Made by a program: the position numbers and the translations under genes. A DNA stretch of 64,000 nucleotides from the NCBI GenBank assembly GCA_963846915.1, contig CAWJXV010000009.1, forward strand, positions 1,488,001 through 1,552,000, read 5' to 3'. The notes beneath the pieces were generated by a model that worked only from the letters and a program-made list of their open reading frames with translations, did not search any database and was not told the origin of the DNA. This DNA is from PALSA-612 sp963846915 (GTDB taxonomy: Bacteria; Actinomycetota; Thermoleophilia; Gaiellales; Gaiellaceae). Of the stretch, positions 28,835 to 35,847 are shown in pieces. Numbering within the stretch: the stretch's first letter is position 1; the number at the start of each line of letters is the position of its first letter.

Positions 28835-29332
28835 TCAGGACGGGCCGACGGAGGGCTCGGAGGCGGCAAGAACACGCTCGGCTACACGCGCCGCTGCGTC
28901 GTCCCGCATCGCCGGGATCGAATGCGAATACACATCGAGCGTGATCGCGCTGGTCGAGTGCCCGAGCTGCTCCTGCACCACCTTCACGTGCACTCCGGCC
29001 GCGAGGGCGAGCGACGCCCATGTGTGACGTAGGTCGTGGAAACGAATGCGGCGGACACCGGACGACCTGACCAGCCGTTTGAACATCTGCGACACGGCGT
29101 TGGGACGCAGCGGCGACCCGTCCTCGTGGCAGAACACCAGCCCGTCCTCCGGTGAACGGCCGAGCCCGAGGGCGAGCCGCTCCTCCGACTGCCTTAGCCG
29201 GTGCTGCCGGAGAGCCTCCACCGTCACCGAGTCGATCGCGACCACCCGACGGCCGCTGCGTGTCTTCGGTGTCGAGAACTCAACCCCCTTCCCCGCTGTC
29301 ACCACCGTCTGCGAGACGGAAAGCCCGCCCAT
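28835..29332 (-). pseudogene. Tyrosine integrase, N-terminally truncated
   Basis: Catalytic C-terminal part of a phage-type tyrosine recombinase, 165 residues. STPKTRSGRRVVAID carries the first catalytic Arg region; GLVFCHEDGSPLRPNAVSQ precedes RFHDLRHTWASLALAAG (His and Arg of the HxLRH box), then LGHSTSAITLDVYSH supplies the final His and the tyrosine. The core-binding and arm-binding domains are missing: upstream sequence is replaced by the cyclase gene, which starts only 17 bases beyond. It is the probable agent of integration at tRNA-Leu but is now unlikely to be active. Confidence 0.8.
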
Positions 29333-29349
29333 CGGTAGCGGGAAACCCG

Positions 29350-30690
29350 ATGACGGGTGAGACTGTTCATATGCAGTCGGAGACGCGTTACGCGATGAGC
29401 GGGGATGTCTCGATTGCGTACCGGGTGATCGGCGATGGCGCGATCGACATCGTCTTCGTTCATGGTTTTGTCAGCCATCTCGAGGTGCAGGCGGAGAATC
29501 CGGGCGACCGTGCGTTCTTCGAGCGGCTCGCGGAGCTGGGTCGTGTGATCCGGTTCGACCGGCGAGGGACCGGGTTGTCCGACCGACCACGCGAGGTTCC
29601 GACGCTGGAGGCGCGCATGGACGACGTCCGGGCCGTGATGGATGCCGCCGGGTCGCCGCGCGCTGTGATTGTCGCGACGTTCGAGGCCGCGGCGATGGCA
29701 ATGGTGTATGCGGCGACATACCCCGAGCGCGTCGCCGGGCTTGTCGTCTACTGCCCGACCGCGAAAGGTGTCCGCTCACCGGACTATCCGTGGGGGTTGT
29801 CTGAGGAGGAGTGGGCGCGCTCGATCGAGCAGATCCGTACGCGTTGGGGAGAGCGCGACTTCGCGGCTGGCGACCTCCGTAAGTTCGCGCCGAGCTTCGC
29901 CGACGATCCGGAGATGCAGGATTGGTGGGCTCGAGTGATGCGGTTCGGCGCGAGTCCGGGCGCTGCAGTCGTCATCCAGCGCATGGTCATGTCGATCGAC
30001 GTCCGAGATGTGCTGCCCGCGATCCGCGTCCCAACGCTGGTCGCGTACCGCGACTTCACGTGCGGCGAGGCCGCGTACGTGTCCGAACGTATCCCGGACG
30101 CCCGCCGGGTCGAGATCCCTGGCCCGGACACGCTCTTTTGGGCGGCGCAGGGGCTCGCGGACGAGATCGTCGTCTTCGCCCGGAGCGTCTGGGGCGAGCC
30201 CGAGCCGGAGACTGTGCTCGCCACCATTCTGTTCACGGACATCGTCGGCTCGACAGCAAAGGCAGTCGAACTGGGGGACAAGGCATGGGCGAACCTCGTT
30301 CAGCGTCATCATGCGGTCGTTCGCACGCAGCTGGATCGATTCCGCGGCCGCGAGCTGGACACCGCAGGAGACGGCTTCTTCGCCGCGTTCGATGGCCCAA
30401 TCCGCGCGATCCGCTGCGCCACCACGATCGAAGACAGCGTACGAGACCTCGGACTCGAGGTGAGAGCCGGTCTCCACACCGGCGAGTGCGAGACGATCGG
30501 TGAAAAGCTCGGCGGGATTGCCGTGAACATCGGAGCGCGCGTTGCCGCCAAAGCCCAGGCCGGCGAAATCCTCGTGTCGAGCACCGTCAAGGACCTCGTC
30601 GCCGGCTCAGAGCTCGCCTTCCACGACCGCGGCCGGCACAAGCTCAAAGGCATCCCCGGCGAATGGCACCTCTACGCTGTTGCCCGCTGA
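29350..30690 (+). CDS. Alpha/beta-hydrolase-adenylate cyclase fusion
   Basis: 446-residue class III nucleotide cyclase. Residues 1-270 are an alpha/beta-hydrolase-fold domain (VFVHGFVSHLE, RVIRFDRRGTGLSD, YAATYPERVAGLV). The nucleophile elbow, normally GxSxG, reads ATFEAAA, so no Ser is present and hydrolase activity is unlikely. Residues 285-446 are the cyclase: ILFTDIVGSTAKAVELGD carries the first metal Asp, ELDTAGDGFFAAFDGPIRA the second, and GIAVNIGARVAAKAQAGE the Asn/Arg pair that stabilises the transition state, so the catalytic set appears complete. It likely makes cAMP under control of the N-terminal fold. ATG 29350 or 29371 may start. It abuts the integrase remnant. Confidence 0.83.
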   Translation: MTGETVHMQSETRYAMSGDVSIAYRVIGDGAIDIVFVHGFVSHLEVQAENPGDRAFFERLAELGRVIRFDRRGTGLSDRPREVPTLEARMDDVRAVMDAAGSPRAVIVATFEAAAMAMVYAATYPERVAGLVVYCPTAKGVRSPDYPWGLSEEEWARSIEQIRTRWGERDFAAGDLRKFAPSFADDPEMQDWWARVMRFGASPGAAVVIQRMVMSIDVRDVLPAIRVPTLVAYRDFTCGEAAYVSERIPDARRVEIPGPDTLFWAAQGLADEIVVFARSVWGEPEPETVLATILFTDIVGSTAKAVELGDKAWANLVQRHHAVVRTQLDRFRGRELDTAGDGFFAAFDGPIRAIRCATTIEDSVRDLGLEVRAGLHTGECETIGEKLGGIAVNIGARVAAKAQAGEILVSSTVKDLVAGSELAFHDRGRHKLKGIPGEWHLYAVAR

Positions 30691-30997
30691 TGCTGGGCTC
30701 GGTCGCCTGAATGACTGAATCGCGAGCCTGCGCAAGTCACTCCGAACACGCGTTCGTTAGCCTGGTGCATGACGTCGGACGGCTCGCCGGTCACCCGCTT
30801 CCGCCGGATCGATCGAGATCCGCAGCGTGAACTCAGGCCGAGATGGCGATCCGCGAGAAGACCTCAGATCCGGGAGACGCTCACGCGCCGCTGGTCGGAA
30901 GCGCGAGACATCGTCCGCGCGGGCAGTGAGCGGGCGGCTCGTAACCTTCGAACCGCCGCGCCTCGGATCGAGTCTCACGCACCGACGCTCGATCTGG
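30691..30997. other. Intergenic stretch, no gene seen
   Basis: About 300 bases separate the cyclase stop and the end of collagen-like gene 2. Open frames here are short, lack ribosome sites and have no recognisable motif. I see no clear terminator or promoter. Confidence 0.4.
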
Positions 30998-31838
30998 TTA
31001 CGGTGCAGGTCGGCCGTCACGGATGTCACCACGCGCATCGCGGTAGTGGGCGAGCTCGCTTATGACCGCCAACCTGCTGTTCGCTGGCACGTCCAAGCTG
31101 GCTGTGGTGGTACATCCACTCGCATCAAACACATGACAAGCCAGGGTGGTGAGCGTGCCGTTGACGACGAAATAGATGTTGAAGTCCGCTGCTGCACCGG
31201 TCGGGATGAACGTCACTTTGGTCGCCGTGGTGTCGTGATCCGGCGAGAGCACCTCGACCGGCGGTTGCGTGGCACTGGCGTTAGCGATCCCGACGACAGT
31301 CCCGTATGTGTTGTCGGTGTGTGAAGGCATTCCGATTGTGTGCCCGGTCAGGAAGTCGGGTCCAGTCGCTCCCGTCGTGCCCGTGGCCCCGGTCGCGCCC
31401 TTCGCACCGGTCGTGCCCGTCGCACCGGTCGTGCCGTCGCACCGGTCGCGCCCTTCGCACCGGTCGGCCCTTTCGCTCCGGTCGCACCGTTCGCTCCGGT
31501 CGCACCCTTCGGGCCGGTCGCCCCTTCGGGCCGGTCGCACCCTTCGGGCCGGTCGGCCCCGGAGCCCCGGTTGGCCCGCGGGCGCCCGTGACACCGTTGG
31601 CGTTCCAGTTCAACGCCGTCTCCCAGCTGGCGCAGTTGCCGCTGGGCTTGGCGGTGTCGATCACGCGCAGTCCACCGGTCGGGTTGCCGCGCAACAGGCT
31701 GGTGTTGTAACAGCCGTGGATCACTCCGTTCGCGTCCGGGATGCTCGCCTGAACGGCGGCAGCGATCGCGAACACCGCCCCGCCGACAGCAAGCGCGAAC
31801 ACGAGCCGTCCGCTTCGGCCGAGTCGCCGTCGATCCAT
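30998..31838 (-). CDS. Exported collagen-like protein 2 (two frameshifts)
   Basis: Paralogue of collagen-like protein 1. ATG 31838 has AGGAGGGA nearby; the signal (GRLVFALAVGGAVFAIAAAV) is followed by SIPDANGVIHGCYNTSLLRG, PTGGLRVIDTAKPSGNC and SWETALNW. About 27 Gly-X-Y triplets follow (GPT, GPK, GAT, GTT types). Two apparent one-base deletions in the repeat (near 31525 and 31437) move the frame to +2 and back; without them the collagen region continues to GATGPDFLTGH. The C-terminal head (TVVGIANASATQPPVEV, LTTLACHVFDASGC) is unlike the heads of copies 1 and 3. Head divergence with a constant stem resembles a modular surface-protein family. Confidence 0.75.
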
Positions 31839-32176
31839 CACGCTCCCTCCTGTCTGCCGCAGAATCGGCCGCAGAATCGCCACCCAGTCTGTAGATCGCC
31901 GACCGGCAGCGTCAAAGCCCAGTTCGACTCAGGAAACCAACAGCCGGATACACAACTCAGGACACCTCACCGAAAGGCCGCGAGCAACGTCGACGCCGAC
32001 CGTGCGACGGGGGTGCTTATCCCGCGGGTCTACATCATGGGCTAGCTGCGGGCGTCGACCTGGCGCACTACGTCGAGAGCGCCCGCCACACCGCCTTCAC
32101 CCCAGCATCGTCCCGCAACGATGCGAGCAGCTCGAGCAGGTGCCATTCGGGGCCTGTCCAGTACCGCCGCGGATGC
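31839..32176. other. Intergenic stretch upstream of collagen-like gene 2
   Basis: About 340 bases, probably containing the promoter of collagen-like gene 2 reading leftward. I find no confident promoter boxes, gene or repeat. The sequence is moderately less GC-rich than its neighbours, consistent with acquired DNA. Confidence 0.4.
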
Positions 32177-32308
32177 TCACGGGGCGGGGACCAACCTCAC
32201 CGCGTCCGTGTCTTCAGTGACGGTGATGTAGTCGGCGGCGCCTGCTTTGCGGAAGCTGGCACCTACGCGGTCGAGCTCGAGGCGGATGGGTGACGGGTCG
32301 GCGCCCAC
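32177..32308 (-). CDS. Possible 43-residue protein
   Basis: A short frame from GTG 32308 encodes VGADPSPIRLELDRVGASFR and then a C-terminus KAGAADYITVTEDTDAVRLV. The sequence has a plausible amphipathic and acidic composition resembling small antitoxin- or regulator-like peptides, but no family is recognised and the start lacks a clear ribosome site. It could be a chance frame or the end of a decayed gene. Confidence 0.2.
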   Translation of the reverse strand: MGADPSPIRLELDRVGASFRKAGAADYITVTEDTDAVRLVPAP

Positions 32309-32347
32309 GGGACGCGGGAGTTAACCAGCCCTTTCGGACATCTAGCG

Positions 32348-32638
32348 GTGAGCGCGTCGAGCGGCTACGTTCGCCTGGTGGACGTCGAGCGACTCGAGCC
32401 GGTGACTGTGCCGTGCTTGGAGTGCGGGCTTGAACTGGCCGGCGACAGCCCGGAGCTGCGGCTCGAGCTCACGTGCGACGACGAGCCAATCGTCTACTGC
32501 GCCGCATGCTGGCAGCGCGAAGTTCGGCGAGAGCGAGGGCATCGGCCCGAAGCCGGGCTGGCTGCGGAGAACAGAAACGACTGCTCCGAACTGGTCCCGG
32601 GGACGATTCGGAGCAGCCGCTGTTCCTGGAATTCTTAG
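32348..32638 (+). CDS. Small zinc-finger-like hypothetical protein
   Basis: Up to 96 residues from GTG 32348. Two Cys pairs, CLECG near residue 23 and CAACW near residue 51, suggest a zinc ribbon; the intervening region is acidic (DSPELRLELTCDDEP). The C-terminal third overlaps a 10-bp hairpin (CTGCTCCGAA with TTCGGAGCAG, about 32580-32614), and a frame change near 32520 would give an alternative end (EFGESEGIGPKPGW). The true end is therefore uncertain. It stands alone among collagen-like genes; function is unknown. Confidence 0.45.
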   Translation: MSASSGYVRLVDVERLEPVTVPCLECGLELAGDSPELRLELTCDDEPIVYCAACWQREVRRERGHRPEAGLAAENRNDCSELVPGTIRSSRCSWNS

Positions 32639-32900
32639 GGTCGGGTCGGATGCCAAGCAGTGCGGGGTAGCGTCGGCCGGCTGAACCTTCGACCGCCGGG
32701 CCTCGGGCGGACCCAAGAGACGCTTGAACTTTTACGGGGCGGGCGGCGTATCGGATGGCACCATCGCGCATCGCGGAGTGGGCGGCTCGCCACCGAACAG
32801 CCCGCGGTCCCAGGGCTCGTAGCGCTCACCAGTTGGCGTTCCTCAAAAGAAGACGACCAGCCTCCTTCCCGGGTCGCCATGCCTCTGTGTCGGCCGAAGG

Positions 32901-33536
32901 CTAGGGAACGGCAGCACATATCACCGTCACGCCGAATCCCACCGAGCTGGCGTTGTGGTTCACAGCCGCTAGCGTCCATCCGGTGTCGCTTGCGTCTATG
33001 CCGTTCTCGTACACTTCAACGCCCGTGAGGCCGAGGTAGCCGCCTCCTAGTGCCTTCTTGCCCGAGGAGCAGGGGACGGTAATGCTGCTGTTCTGGCCAG
33101 CTGTGAGATTTATCACTCCCTGTACGGTCTCGTAGCCAGAAACGCCGGCCGCCCCGCTCGGGCCTGTCGGTCCGCTCGGCCCAGCGGGACCTGTCACCCC
33201 GGTCGGCCCCCTAGCCCCGGTAGGGCCGGTCGGCCCCGTGAGTCCCGTCGGCCCGGTTGGCCCCGTCGCGCCGGTTGGTCCGGTGACGCCGTTCTGGTTC
33301 CAGTTCAGCGGCGTCTCCCAGGACGTGCAGTTCCCGTTCGGTTTGGCGGTGTCGATCACTCGCAACGCACCTGTCGGACTCCCGTGCGCCAGGCTGGTGT
33401 TGTAACAGCCATGGATCACGCCGTTCGCGTCCGGGATGCTCGCCTGCAGCGCCGAAGCGATCGCGAACACAACCCCACCAACCACTAGCGCAAGTAGCAG
33501 TCGGCCGCCGCGACTGAGGCTCCGAAGCCTGCTCAT
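32901..33536 (-). CDS. Exported collagen-like protein 3
   Basis: Intact third paralogue, 211 residues. ATG 33536 follows GAGGAGACT. Signal segment GRLLLALVVGGVVFAIASAL; then SIPDANGVIHGCYNTSLAHG, PTGALRVIDTAKPNGNC and SWETPLNW; seventeen Gly-X-Y triplets (GPT-rich); then a head domain VPCSSGKKALGGGYLGLTG, ending GFGVTVICAAVP. The head resembles that of copy 1 (CP-x-G...GGG and a C-terminal C), suggesting both fold alike. The conserved paired cysteines in the stem and head may form disulfides outside the cell. No sorting signal or anchor is visible, so release or non-covalent attachment is likely. Confidence 0.82.
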   Translation of the reverse strand: MSRLRSLSRGGRLLLALVVGGVVFAIASALQASIPDANGVIHGCYNTSLAHGSPTGALRVIDTAKPNGNCTSWETPLNWNQNGVTGPTGATGPTGPTGLTGPTGPTGARGPTGVTGPAGPSGPTGPSGAAGVSGYETVQGVINLTAGQNSSITVPCSSGKKALGGGYLGLTGVEVYENGIDASDTGWTLAAVNHNASSVGFGVTVICAAVP

Positions 33537-33873
33537 CGCAGTCTCCTCTCCGCCTGCCGATGGACTCGCCGCAGCCCGCCGACCAGCATGCAACCGCTTC
33601 CACGTAACGTCAAGCACCGGCGGCAACGAGGCTGGCGTGCAGGCCGTCTGGCGGGCGCTGAACGGCAAGTCATCTAGTTAGGGGCTTAGCTTCACGGGCG
33701 GGGGCATCGCCCGGCGGCGCCCTCGCTCAGCCTCCGCGACAGCCAACCGCGAAAAAAAGTTCGCGGCCCACCACCCAATCTGACTCGGGGGGCTCGCCGT
33801 GCCCGGACGGCAACGTGCCTGAGACCGCGCCAGCCGAACTCATGAAAGTTTCAGTCCCTGAGTCTCGCCCGAT
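33537..33873. other. Intergenic stretch with collagen gene 3 upstream region
   Basis: About 335 bases between the start of collagen-like gene 3 and the stop of the APH-family gene, both minus strand. The part next to 33536 must hold the collagen promoter, though no boxes are clear. A hairpin CCGCGAA/TTCGCGG at 33747-33766 with loop AAAAAG is a plausible terminator for the APH-family gene. Confidence 0.45.
33747..33766 (-). terminator. Possible terminator for APH-family gene
   Basis: Seven-base stem CCGCGAA at 33747-33753 pairs with TTCGCGG at 33760-33766 around AAAAAG. It lies about 110 bases downstream of the minus-strand stop at 33874. Short stem and no U tract, so only a possible terminator. 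Confidence 0.4.
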
Positions 33874-34746
33874 TTATGCCGACGGGAGTGCGGAGTCAGC
33901 GACATCCATTCCGAAGCGATCGAGTGCTACCCGAACCTGGTTGAGCCCCTCGATTCCCCAGTAGCGCCCATCGGGGAGCTGGTCGTCTCGATCCCAGCGC
34001 CAAGCTGTGACCATCGCACGCATGAGCACCCGGCACTCGCGAAGCAGGTCTTGATTAACAGCCGGATAGTGGTCGCTGACTTCTTCGGGTGCATGGGCGA
34101 TGTCGAACTCGACAGGTCCGCGGCAACACGTCTCGAGGTCTATAAACAGCAGCCCTCTCTTCGTGCTCAGCAAGTTGCCCGGGTGCGGCTCGCCGTGCAG
34201 CAGCTGCTCGGGTGCTCCCCGATCGACGATCGCGCGCCTCAGGCCCCGTAGCGTGTTGCTGAGAAGCTTCCGTCCCGTGTGATCAAGCTCCGGTGTCTGG
34301 GCGCGGTTGCCGACCAGCCGCTGGGCTTCCGCGACTCGATCAGTGAAGTGCGGCGCCGTCAGATCGGTCTGGCGCATGCCGGTATGGTGCCGTTCGAGCG
34401 TCTGCGCGAACTCGGCTGGCGCGACGTCTGGAGACGGCACCGCCTCGTAGTAGGTCCACAGCGTGATCGCGAAGCCGTCACGCACGTAGACGCGCGGCTC
34501 GACCCGAGGTTCAAGCTCTTCCACCGGGCAGCCCGCTTCGGCGAGCCGCCGACCGACCTCGACTTCGAACTCAGCGCCTGCCTGATGCGCTACAGGCGCC
34601 ACCCGAGCGAGAACGTCACAAGGGGTCAGGCGCACGGCGATGCGGTTCGAGTTGTGGACAACGACTCCATCATCGACTCGGAGGCCTAGGGCGGAGGCCG
34701 TCGACCTCCCCGCCTCAAGTGCTCGTTGGACTTCTGACGGTTCCAT
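33874..34746 (-). CDS. Aminoglycoside phosphotransferase (APH) family protein
   Basis: 290-residue kinase-like protein. The catalytic loop reads LLHGEPHPGNLL near residue 183 (HGDxHxxN with Glu for Asp, a common variant in this family), followed by LLFIDLETCCRGPVEFDIAH, which holds the Mg-binding Asp. The N-lobe is weakly conserved, with VHNSNRIAVRLTPCDVLAR as the nucleotide-contact region. Family members phosphorylate antibiotics, choline, homoserine or other small alcohols; nothing here identifies the substrate, and resistance should not be assumed. Intact, minus strand, alone in the island. ATG 34746 starts MEPSEVQRAL; no alternative start improves the fit. Confidence 0.75.
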   Translation of the reverse strand: MEPSEVQRALEAGRSTASALGLRVDDGVVVHNSNRIAVRLTPCDVLARVAPVAHQAGAEFEVEVGRRLAEAGCPVEELEPRVEPRVYVRDGFAITLWTYYEAVPSPDVAPAEFAQTLERHHTGMRQTDLTAPHFTDRVAEAQRLVGNRAQTPELDHTGRKLLSNTLRGLRRAIVDRGAPEQLLHGEPHPGNLLSTKRGLLFIDLETCCRGPVEFDIAHAPEEVSDHYPAVNQDLLRECRVLMRAMVTAWRWDRDDQLPDGRYWGIEGLNQVRVALDRFGMDVADSALPSA

Positions 34747-34902
34747 CGTTTCCCTCGATCAACAGCGAGCCAGACTCCCGCAGCTCATTCTCCCTCCCAG
34801 CCGGGGTTCGGACTCCGTGCGCGGGCGTACGTGCGCGGGTGCGCGAGGGACGTAGGTGTGGAGTCTTGTGACTGCCGAGCGCTACTCGGCTGGTGAGGGG
34901 GG

Positions 34903-35013
34903 CAGGGCCGGCAGTGGTTGTTGCTGGGCTGCGGGGTCGACCGAAGCATGCTCGCCCTCCCCCGCGCACGCACGCGCCTACGCGCGCGAGGGGTAGCGGG
35001 AGGAGGGTAAACG
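34903..35013. repeat. Diverged direct repeat, copy A
   Basis: This stretch resembles 39901-40020: both share GGCC...CTGG/AGTGG, GGTCG-CCGAAGCAT, CTCGCCC, CGCGCAC, CTACGCG and GAGGGG-GGAGGAGGGT-AAACG blocks in the same order and spacing. The two copies bracket the DGRSPDT-repeat gene and the SARP regulator. Its role is unknown; it may be a module boundary or a control site. Confidence 0.6.
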
Positions 35014-35052
35014 CTTTGATCGCGTTTGCGCTCCGGCGGGCGAGGCGTGGTT

Positions 35053-35080
35053 GAGGGGCTCCGTTGCTGCGGAGCCCCTC
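35053..35080 (-). terminator. Intrinsic terminator of DGRSPDT gene
   Basis: An 11-bp perfect stem, GAGGGGCTCCG at 35053-35063 with its complement at 35070-35080, loop TTGCTG, about 33 bases after the minus-strand stop of the DGRSPDT-repeat gene. Confidence 0.75.
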
Positions 35081-35112
35081 GTGTTTCGGTCGCGTTGCCA
35101 AAGGAGGAAGGC

Positions 35113-35694
35113 TTAGGCGGTTGCGACCGAACCTGGCTGCTTGCGGCTCTTGTGGGCCGTCAGCAAACGGATCGAGACGGCGAGGAGGCAGATGAGGCCG
35201 AGGGCGGCTGCGACGCCGATGCCGAAGTCGCCCCACTGGAAGCTGGGTGTCTGGATGACGGTGACGACGGGGATGTGAGCCTGGGTGGCGGCGTCGATGG
35301 TGTCGGGGGAGCGGCCGTCAACAGGGGTGAGCAGGTTGGCTTGCGCGGTCTGCGCCGCGTCCTGGGTGTCAGGGGAGCGGCCGTCCACCAGGGCGAGCGC
35401 CTGCTGCTGCGCTGCAAAACCAGCGTCCTTGGTGTCGGGTGAGCGGCCGTCGAGGACGGCTGTGTGGCTCGCTGTTGTGAGAGAGACGGCATACGGGTAC
35501 CAGCCGTCCGGAGGGCCGTAGTGGGAGGTGGTGCTGGCGTTGGTGAGCGAGACGATGTAGGAGTACCAGCCGTCGGGTGCGCCGTAGCGGGAGCTGTTGC
35601 CGGCGAGCGCTTGCGGGACGGCGAGCGCGGCCAGGGCAGTGGCCAGCACGAGCCCGGTGATCAGGCGCTTGATCGTGTGGGTGTTGGCGTTCAT
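35113..35694 (-). CDS. DGRSPDT-repeat membrane protein
   Basis: 193-residue protein with a cleavable-type signal (KRLITGLVLATALAALAVPQ, then ALA), an extracytoplasmic repeat region and one C-terminal membrane helix (GIGVAAALGLICLLAVSIRL) followed by a short basic tail, so probably anchored with a large outside part. Two tandem copies of YGxPDGWYxYxVSLTxAS occur near residues 37 and 59, and three copies of DGRSPDTxDA near residues 82, 103 and 127. ATG 35694 has AGGAGGAAACAG just upstream. The repeats suggest a ligand-binding or self-associating surface protein; function is unknown. It is divergent from the SARP regulator, with 153 bases between, so a common control region is likely. Confidence 0.75.
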   Translation of the reverse strand: MNANTHTIKRLITGLVLATALAALAVPQALAGNSSRYGAPDGWYSYIVSLTNASTTSHYGPPDGWYPYAVSLTTASHTAVLDGRSPDTKDAGFAAQQQALALVDGRSPDTQDAAQTAQANLLTPVDGRSPDTIDAATQAHIPVVTVIQTPSFQWGDFGIGVAAALGLICLLAVSIRLLTAHKSRKQPGSVATA

Positions 35695-35847
35695 CTGTTT
35701 CCTCCTTGGGTCTGCGACCGCCTGGCGCGATCGACTCGCCTACTTGACCGCAGGCGGCCTAAGCGCCGGTTAGTCGCCGGTAAAGGCCCCCCCAAAACAC
35801 TCCTTGACGGCTCAGCCCGCGCTGCTAGCGTCGCCGCGGGGTATGTG

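Larger units (their letters stand above)
34747..35112. other. Intergenic stretch with a repeat and a terminator
   Basis: About 365 bases between the APH-family start (minus) and the end of the DGRSPDT-repeat gene. It contains direct-repeat copy A (34903-35013) and the terminator at 35053-35080. The rest includes alternating CG/TG tracts (near 34830) and no recognisable gene. Confidence 0.5.

Noticed and set aside
30757..31038. 93-codon minus-strand frame between the cyclase and collagen-like gene 2
   Set aside because: Overlaps the end of collagen-like gene 2, Arg-rich, no ribosome site or motif.
27966..33536. CRISPR-like or tandem DNA repeat suspicion for Gly-X-Y coding repeats
   Set aside because: The repeats are 9-base codon triplets encoding collagen, with no spacers and no cas genes.
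33874..34746. Antibiotic-resistance gene
   Set aside because: APH fold alone does not show resistance; catalytic loop has Glu for Asp and the substrate is unknown.
34980..35040. oriT or replication origin in the repeat copy A region
   Set aside because: No relaxase, primase or iteron array is nearby; only a diverged two-copy repeat is seen.
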